From the NCBI GenBank assembly GCA_017964745.1, contig JAGCRJ010000324.1, forward strand, positions 1 to 10,234: 10,234 bases of DNA, in the 5' to 3' direction. The notes under the pieces are model-generated. The model did no database searches. It was not told where the DNA came from and was given only the letters and a program-made list of their open reading frames with translations. The translations under genes were made by a program, and so were the position numbers. Source of the stretch: Lachnospiraceae bacterium (GTDB taxonomy: Bacteria; Bacillota; Clostridia; Lachnospirales; Lachnospiraceae). Of this stretch, positions 5,896 through 10,234 are shown one piece after another. Numbering within the stretch: position 1 is the first letter of the stretch; each line of letters opens with the position of its first letter.

Positions 5896-8882
5896 AAAAA
5901 CATCTCTCAGTAAAAATCTTATCGGTAATGACCGCGGTATTTCTGACAATTGTGTCACCTTTGGAATCACTTCTTTCCGGACTTGCCGGAGAAAGCATCC
6001 GCGTTTGTGCCGCGGGGAACATTCCCGATTCATATACCGTAGTGGAGATAAGTACCGCAGGAGACCTGCTTGAGCTTGAACAGAACTGCCACGATGAAGC
6101 ATGGTCCGCGGATAAGTACGTTGTCCTTAAGAATAATATTTCACTGGCGGGATGCGAGTTTACATCCATACCAATCTTTTCCGGATACTTTAACGGAAAC
6201 GGATTTACCATAAGCGGATATACCTACGGAGGAAGCGGATATGTCAGCGGATTCTTCAGATATGTCGGAAGCACGGCAACGATCGAAAGGCTGAATATTT
6301 CCGGAGATGTCTCATGCGGGGATGAAGGATACGTGAGCGGCCTTCTTGCGGGTATCAACGAAGGCTGTATTATCGACTGCAGTGTTTCGGGAGTGATGTC
6401 CGGCAATACCGCAACGGGCGGAATAGCCGGAATAAACGGAAATCTCGGACTGATCACAGGATGCAGGAACAACGGCATCATCACGGGATTTTATTACACC
6501 GGAGGAATTGCGGGAAGAAACTACGGAGTGATCAAAAGGTGTGTCAATTCCGGAAGCGTAAACGCAACACCCGAGTGGGTCACGGCAAATGATGAGAGAC
6601 AGGTGGACATCATATCGGAGATCACGGGTGATGTTTCTCTCATCTCATATCAGTCCGGTGTGGATACGGGAGGAATAGCAGGTTATTCGCGCGGAATTAT
6701 TATCGGATCGAAGAACGAATCGACGGTCGGATACGAGCGTGTCGGTTATAACGTCGGAGGTATCTGCGGAAGACAGTCCGGAGTGATATACGACTGTTCC
6801 AATTACGGAAGGGTATACGGAAAGAAGGATGTCGGCGGTATCACCGGCCAGCAGGAACCCTATATCGAGATTGACAGAAGTAAGTCCGTCGCAGATGCCA
6901 TCGCGGAGATAAATGCACTTGCCCGCCGTACTGCCGAAGATGCTTCGGGAATGACTCCCGATATCCAGGCCGCACTTTCGAATCTTCAGAACGTGTCCGG
7001 TAAAGCAATGGATGATGCCGATGCGATGACAGGGGATTATTCCGGATACAGACTCGAAGAAAAAGACTGGGCGGGAATGATCGAGAGCGAGGCTGAAAAT
7101 GCCGGACGCAGAGCGGCGGAATCCGTAAGAAGCAGCTATGAAGATCATCTTAAGGATCTTGATCCGTATTCGGAGGATGACCTTGATGATCTTATAAACG
7201 ATATCGAAGGCGGACTTTCGGATGATGCCAAAGATGAAGCTGCGGAGAAAGCCGAAGAGAAGCTGGAACAGGAAAGGAATGAAGCTGCCGCACAGCTGAA
7301 CGGAAGCGTCAACGGACTTGTATCCGACTGGAATTCCGGTATCGATACATTAAGTGCCAATACGGAGCTTCTGACAAACGACCTTAATGAGGTCAGAAAA
7401 GCAACCGATGCACTGATAGCGGTATCAAATGCATATTCGACACTGCTCTCGAATGATCTGAAGGCTGTGAACGATCAGATAAATGCAACCTATGACCTGA
7501 TAGACGATCTTATAACCGGAGTTGAGGAAGACGGGGCAAAGTATCTGTTTTCGGATGTTTCTGAAATGGATCTTCCCGATTCCCTGTACGGAAGAACGAT
7601 CGGCTGCAGGAATTTCGGAACCGTTACGGGAGATATAAATGCCGGCGGAGTTGCGGGCTGTATGTCGATCGATACGGAAAACCTGGAAAGCAACGCGCTG
7701 ATGAAGTTCGATCTTAAGGCGGGGGAAGGATATGCGATCTCAAGCGTTGTCTACGATTGCGAAAACTCCGGTATCGTTATCATCAGGACAGATTGCGGAG
7801 GCGGTATCGCAGGTCTTGCCGAACACGGCTGCATCAGACAGTGCAGGGGTTACGGTGCGGTAACGTCCGAAGAGGGTGACCATATCGGCGGCATCGCAGG
7901 TTCGTCGGAAGGCAGCATAGTTGATTCTTATGTTCTCTGCACACTTTCCGGAGGACAGTATGTCGGCGGAGTTGCGGGCTATGCGGCCGGAATAAAGAAC
8001 TGCATCTCCATGCCGGTATTCGGAAACGTAAACGGCGTGTGCGGCGGAGTTGCCGGACAGATCCTCAGGGATGCGGATACGGAAAGCATTGACAGGACCG
8101 ACTATGCATCGAATTATTTTGTCGCCGATGATTTCTACGGCATAGATGATATCAGCTATAGCGATATCGCCGAGGAAATAAGTTACGAGGATATCCTTGA
8201 GCTTGAAGACATTCCTTCCGATTTCTCCGATCTGAAAGTAACCTTTGTCTCGGACGGAGCCATACTCAGGGTCTGCCATGTAAAGTACGGCGATGCGGTG
8301 GACGAACTGTCACTTCCGGAAATACCCGACCGTGAGGGAAGCTACGGTGTCTGGCCCGACCTTACCGGAAAGACGGTAAAAGGAAATCTTGTGATAGAAG
8401 CCGGATATGTATCCCATGTTGCCGTCATAAGATCGGGTGAGGGACTCGAAAACAGCGGTAAACCTCTCGCTCTCATACAGGGTGAATTCCGCTCATCAGA
8501 TTCGCTTTCCGTACGCACTTCGGATATGAACTTTGATGCTCCCGACAACAGCGCATATACCGATGTAAGGATATATGAGGTGACTTTTTCCGGAAAGGAT
8601 CCCGGACCGGGGTGCGATCTGAGACTCTATGCTCCGTTCAAGGAATGCAGGGTCTGGAAGAGATCCGGAGACATCTGGACAGAGGTTCCCTGCAGCACGG
8701 AAGGAAGCTATGTACAGATAAGAATGGATTCTTCGTCTGCGGTATATGCCGTAACGGAAACCCCGGATGAAAGGATGAAGACGGTTCTTTATGTGCTCCT
8801 TGCCGTATCCGCTTTGGTATTCATCATCATATTCGTCAGACAGATCCGCAAGGCATGGAGAAAACAGTCGCAAAAGCCGTAA
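5892..8882 (+). CDS. Exported, membrane-anchored GLUG-repeat beta-helix protein with central coiled-coil insertion
   Basis: A 996-residue surface protein. It has a signal peptide (1 to about 41: basic MKKHLSVK, hydrophobic core, VCAAG cleavage region). GLUG-type repeats follow at about 95-320, with GG-I/V-x-G cores at 176, 204, 260, 289 and 315. A helical, acidic, coiled-coil-like region occupies about 328-560. A second GLUG block (about 565-725) has cores at 585, 637, 666, 692 and 718. Then come a small beta domain (about 783-838, VTFVSDG ... KYGDAV, recalling InlB-type beta repeats), a beta-rich domain (about 842-957), one TM helix (963-983) and a basic cytoplasmic tail. Most repeats carry a cysteine at the same place (for example C163, C191, C217, C302, C572, C623, C651, C704). 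A strong Shine-Dalgarno (GGGGAGGTGA, 5878-5887) and an ATGA overlap couple it to the MMPL gene, so it probably works with that transporter at the outer face of the membrane. Enzymatic activity is not indicated. Family of repeats confident, function unknown. Confidence 0.9.
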   Translation: MKKHLSVKILSVMTAVFLTIVSPLESLLSGLAGESIRVCAAGNIPDSYTVVEISTAGDLLELEQNCHDEAWSADKYVVLKNNISLAGCEFTSIPIFSGYFNGNGFTISGYTYGGSGYVSGFFRYVGSTATIERLNISGDVSCGDEGYVSGLLAGINEGCIIDCSVSGVMSGNTATGGIAGINGNLGLITGCRNNGIITGFYYTGGIAGRNYGVIKRCVNSGSVNATPEWVTANDERQVDIISEITGDVSLISYQSGVDTGGIAGYSRGIIIGSKNESTVGYERVGYNVGGICGRQSGVIYDCSNYGRVYGKKDVGGITGQQEPYIEIDRSKSVADAIAEINALARRTAEDASGMTPDIQAALSNLQNVSGKAMDDADAMTGDYSGYRLEEKDWAGMIESEAENAGRRAAESVRSSYEDHLKDLDPYSEDDLDDLINDIEGGLSDDAKDEAAEKAEEKLEQERNEAAAQLNGSVNGLVSDWNSGIDTLSANTELLTNDLNEVRKATDALIAVSNAYSTLLSNDLKAVNDQINATYDLIDDLITGVEEDGAKYLFSDVSEMDLPDSLYGRTIGCRNFGTVTGDINAGGVAGCMSIDTENLESNALMKFDLKAGEGYAISSVVYDCENSGIVIIRTDCGGGIAGLAEHGCIRQCRGYGAVTSEEGDHIGGIAGSSEGSIVDSYVLCTLSGGQYVGGVAGYAAGIKNCISMPVFGNVNGVCGGVAGQILRDADTESIDRTDYASNYFVADDFYGIDDISYSDIAEEISYEDILELEDIPSDFSDLKVTFVSDGAILRVCHVKYGDAVDELSLPEIPDREGSYGVWPDLTGKTVKGNLVIEAGYVSHVAVIRSGEGLENSGKPLALIQGEFRSSDSLSVRTSDMNFDAPDNSAYTDVRIYEVTFSGKDPGPGCDLRLYAPFKECRVWKRSGDIWTEVPCSTEGSYVQIRMDSSSAVYAVTETPDERMKTVLYVLLAVSALVFIIIFVRQIRKAWRKQSQKP

Positions 8883-8897
8883 ATCGGGTATAAAAGG

Positions 8898-8926
8898 TTG
8901 CGATTAACTAACAATAGTTATAAAAT
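8898..8926 (+). promoter_or_regulatory. Candidate thrS promoter
   Basis: TTGCGA (8898-8903) and TAAAAT (8921-8926) are separated by exactly 17 bp. Transcription would start near 8933, which falls inside the left arm of the hairpin at 8927-8959. A transcript begun here would lack the G-rich base of that stem and so escape termination, while read-through from the upstream operon would form the full hairpin. Confidence 0.6.
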
Positions 8927-8965
8927 ATGGGGTAAGCCTTCTTTTTAGGCTTGCCCCATTGTTTT
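8927..8965 (+). terminator. Intrinsic terminator between the MMPL operon and thrS
   Basis: A 13-bp stem with one G-T wobble forms between ATGGGGTAAGCCT (8927-8939) and AGGCTTGCCCCAT (8947-8959) around a seven-base T-rich loop, followed by TTGTTTT. The T tract is interrupted by one G, so termination may be partial. It lies 45 bases after the surface-protein stop. Because the downstream gene is an aminoacyl-tRNA synthetase, an attenuator role was considered, but no T-box elements are visible upstream. Confidence 0.78.
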
Positions 8966-8973
8966 AAGCGAAT

Positions 8974-8990
8974 TCCTGCCGGTAGCAGGA
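8974..8990 (+). other. Small hairpin in the thrS leader
   Basis: TCCTGC (8974-8979) and GCAGGA (8985-8990) form a 6-bp perfect stem around a CGGTA loop. It ends about eight bases before the Shine-Dalgarno (AAAGGAG, about 8997-9003). It could be a leader element acting on translation, as ThrRS autoregulates through a structured operator in E. coli, but a short stem such as this also arises by chance. Confidence 0.35.
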
Positions 8991-9013
8991 CGCATGAAAG
9001 GAGAAAAAGTATT

Positions 9014-10234
9014 ATGGATCAGGAATTGTTTTTAAGTCTCTATCGTCATTCTATTGCCCACGTTCTGGCAAAAGCAGTCATCGAAATCTACGGAAAAGAA
9101 AACGTACAGTACGCCATCGGACCTCAGATATCCGACGGATGTTACTATGATTTCGTTCTTCCCCGTGCGGTCACGGAAGAGGATTATCAGGTCATCGAAA
9201 ACAAGATGAACGAGATAATCAAGAGAAAAGAGGACTGGAGAAGAGAAGAAATCTCAAAGGCCGATGCCCTTGAGATGTTCAAGGACCAGAAGTTCAAGAC
9301 CGAGATCATCACCGACCTTCCCGAGGATGAGAAGCTCACTGTCTACTACACCGGCGACGACTACGTCGATCTGTGCAGGGGCCCTCATGTAGAGAATTCG
9401 AGAGATCTTATGGGTGTTGCTTTCAAGGTAAGAAGCGCATCCGCTGCATATTGGAGAGGCGACCAGAAGAGGGATGTACTGCAGAGAATATATGTCTATG
9501 CATTCCCCAATAAGGATGAACTTAAGGCTCATCTCAATATGATCAGGGAAGCTATGGAAAGAGACCACAAGAAGCTCGGACCCAAGCTCGATCTGTTCAT
9601 GTTCAGCGAATCCGCTCCCGGAATGCCTTACTGGCTTCCCAGAGGATGGAGACTCTACAGAACCCTTATGGAATTCTGGAGAGACATCCACGACAGGCAC
9701 GGATACCAGGAGATCAAGACTCCCATCATCAACAACAAGAAGCTCTGGCTCATAAGCGGCCACTGGGCTCACTATGTAAATAACATGTTCATCGTTCCCG
9801 GAGTTCTGGGCAATGTAGCCGCAACGGCCAAGATTCCCCAGGAAGACGGATCCGTTTCGGAGGTTACCCTCGATCCCGTATACGATCAGACGGATGACGA
9901 CACCATGGCTGCAAAGCCCATGAGCTGTCCCAATGCGATGAACGCATACAAGAGAACCATCCACTCCTACAAGGAACTTCCCATCCGTTACAACGAGGTA
10001 GGACTTGTACACCGTAAGGAAAAATCCGGACAGATGAACGGTCTTGTCCGTGTACAGGAATTCCGTCAGGACGATGACCATACATTCGTAATGGAATCAC
10101 AGATCGAGGATGAGATCGCCGATATCATGGAGATCGCAGACCAGATCTATTCCACCTTCGGAGTAACCTACAGAGCAGATCTTTCAACCAGACCCGAGGA
10201 TTTCATGGGAGATATCGAGACCTGGGACAGAGCA
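9014..10234 (+). CDS. thrS: Threonyl-tRNA synthetase lacking the TGS domain (C-terminus beyond the window)
   Basis: A class II synthetase that attaches threonine to tRNA-Thr in the cytoplasm. 407 codons are visible and the frame is open at the right edge. It begins directly in the editing domain that clears mischarged seryl-tRNA: RHSIAHVLAKAV (H12, H16), then DLCRGPHV (C121, H125) and YWRGDQKRDVLQRIY. The catalytic core starts with GMPYWLPRGWRLYRTL (motif 1 region), then SGHWAHYVNNMF, KPMSCP with zinc ligand C305, motif 2 with R334 in VHRKE, and QDDDHTF with zinc ligand H356. Motif 3 and the anticodon-binding domain lie outside. The N-terminal TGS domain of the common form is missing: an in-frame TAA at 8933-8935 leaves only 26 codons upstream. 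About 35 extra residues (roughly 262-297) separate NNMF from KPMSCP compared with the E. coli enzyme. AAAGGAG about ten bases before ATG 9014 supports the start. Confidence 0.95.
   Translation, partial: MDQELFLSLYRHSIAHVLAKAVIEIYGKENVQYAIGPQISDGCYYDFVLPRAVTEEDYQVIENKMNEIIKRKEDWRREEISKADALEMFKDQKFKTEIITDLPEDEKLTVYYTGDDYVDLCRGPHVENSRDLMGVAFKVRSASAAYWRGDQKRDVLQRIYVYAFPNKDELKAHLNMIREAMERDHKKLGPKLDLFMFSESAPGMPYWLPRGWRLYRTLMEFWRDIHDRHGYQEIKTPIINNKKLWLISGHWAHYVNNMFIVPGVLGNVAATAKIPQEDGSVSEVTLDPVYDQTDDDTMAAKPMSCPNAMNAYKRTIHSYKELPIRYNEVGLVHRKEKSGQMNGLVRVQEFRQDDDHTFVMESQIEDEIADIMEIADQIYSTFGVTYRADLSTRPEDFMGDIETWDRA

Noticed and set aside
5554..6102. Minus-strand open frames across the MMPL/GLUG gene junction
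   Set aside because: Antisense to two well-supported coding frames; compositionally odd translation rich in Ser, Pro, Arg and His with no recognisable domain.
7643..7980. 17-bp direct DNA repeat (7643-7659 and 7964-7980)
   Set aside because: Explained by two GLUG repeats encoding the same GGVAG core with matching codons; not a separate mobile or recombination element.
8883..9013. T-box riboswitch before thrS
   Set aside because: The interval is too short and no conserved antiterminator sequence or specifier-loop layout is visible; the hairpin is better read as the upstream operon's terminator.
9254..10081. Long minus-strand open frame (275 codons) inside thrS
   Set aside because: It lies entirely antisense to a clear ThrRS coding frame, has no Shine-Dalgarno support, and its translation shows no domain pattern. 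Codon bias of thrS leaves few antisense stops.
1..10234. Mobile element, phage, CRISPR or toxin-antitoxin content
   Set aside because: No transposase, integrase, terminal repeats, regularly spaced short repeats or small paired toxin-like genes were seen on either strand.

Overview
The window (about 47% GC by eye, Shine-Dalgarno-led genes, intrinsic terminators) looks like a chromosomal segment of a Gram-positive anaerobe of the class Clostridia, most likely Lachnospiraceae. That placement is inferred from family composition: a stand-alone RlmI-type methyltransferase, MMPL and GLUG-repeat surface proteins, and a short ThrRS. Nothing looks mobile. There is no transposase, integrase, tRNA gene, CRISPR array or phage gene, and base and codon use look even throughout.

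Layout. (1) Positions 1-387, minus strand: the N-terminal 129 codons of a multi-pass membrane protein, probably a GT-C-like glycosyltransferase, running off the left edge. (2) Positions 465/480-3186, plus strand: a tightly packed three-gene unit. It holds a small two-TM protein with an extracytoplasmic domain, a LysR-family regulator (ATGA overlap) and an rlmI-like 23S rRNA cytosine methyltransferase that starts within a few bases of the LysR stop. A strong intrinsic terminator at 3188-3220 closes it. (3) Positions 3289-8965, plus strand: an extended -10 promoter, a structured 5' leader whose last hairpin pairs with the Shine-Dalgarno, then an 829-residue MMPL/RND-family transporter. Its stop overlaps (ATGA) the start of a 996-residue exported protein that is anchored by one C-terminal TM helix. 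A hairpin terminator ends the unit. (4) Positions 9014 to the right edge: thrS, 407 codons visible, lacking the usual N-terminal TGS domain.

The most interesting part is the translationally coupled pair at 3406-8882. The transporter carries both RND-type Asp-Tyr sites (D240/Y241 and D666/Y667) plus a C-terminal tail of regularly spaced glycines that resembles a bactofilin-type beta-helix strand set. The partner is a GLUG-repeat beta-helix split by about 230 residues of helical, coiled-coil-like sequence, followed by beta-rich domains and a membrane anchor. I read this as a candidate two-component envelope export or wall-organisation machine in a monoderm bacterium. The architecture is visible in the sequence; the function is inference.
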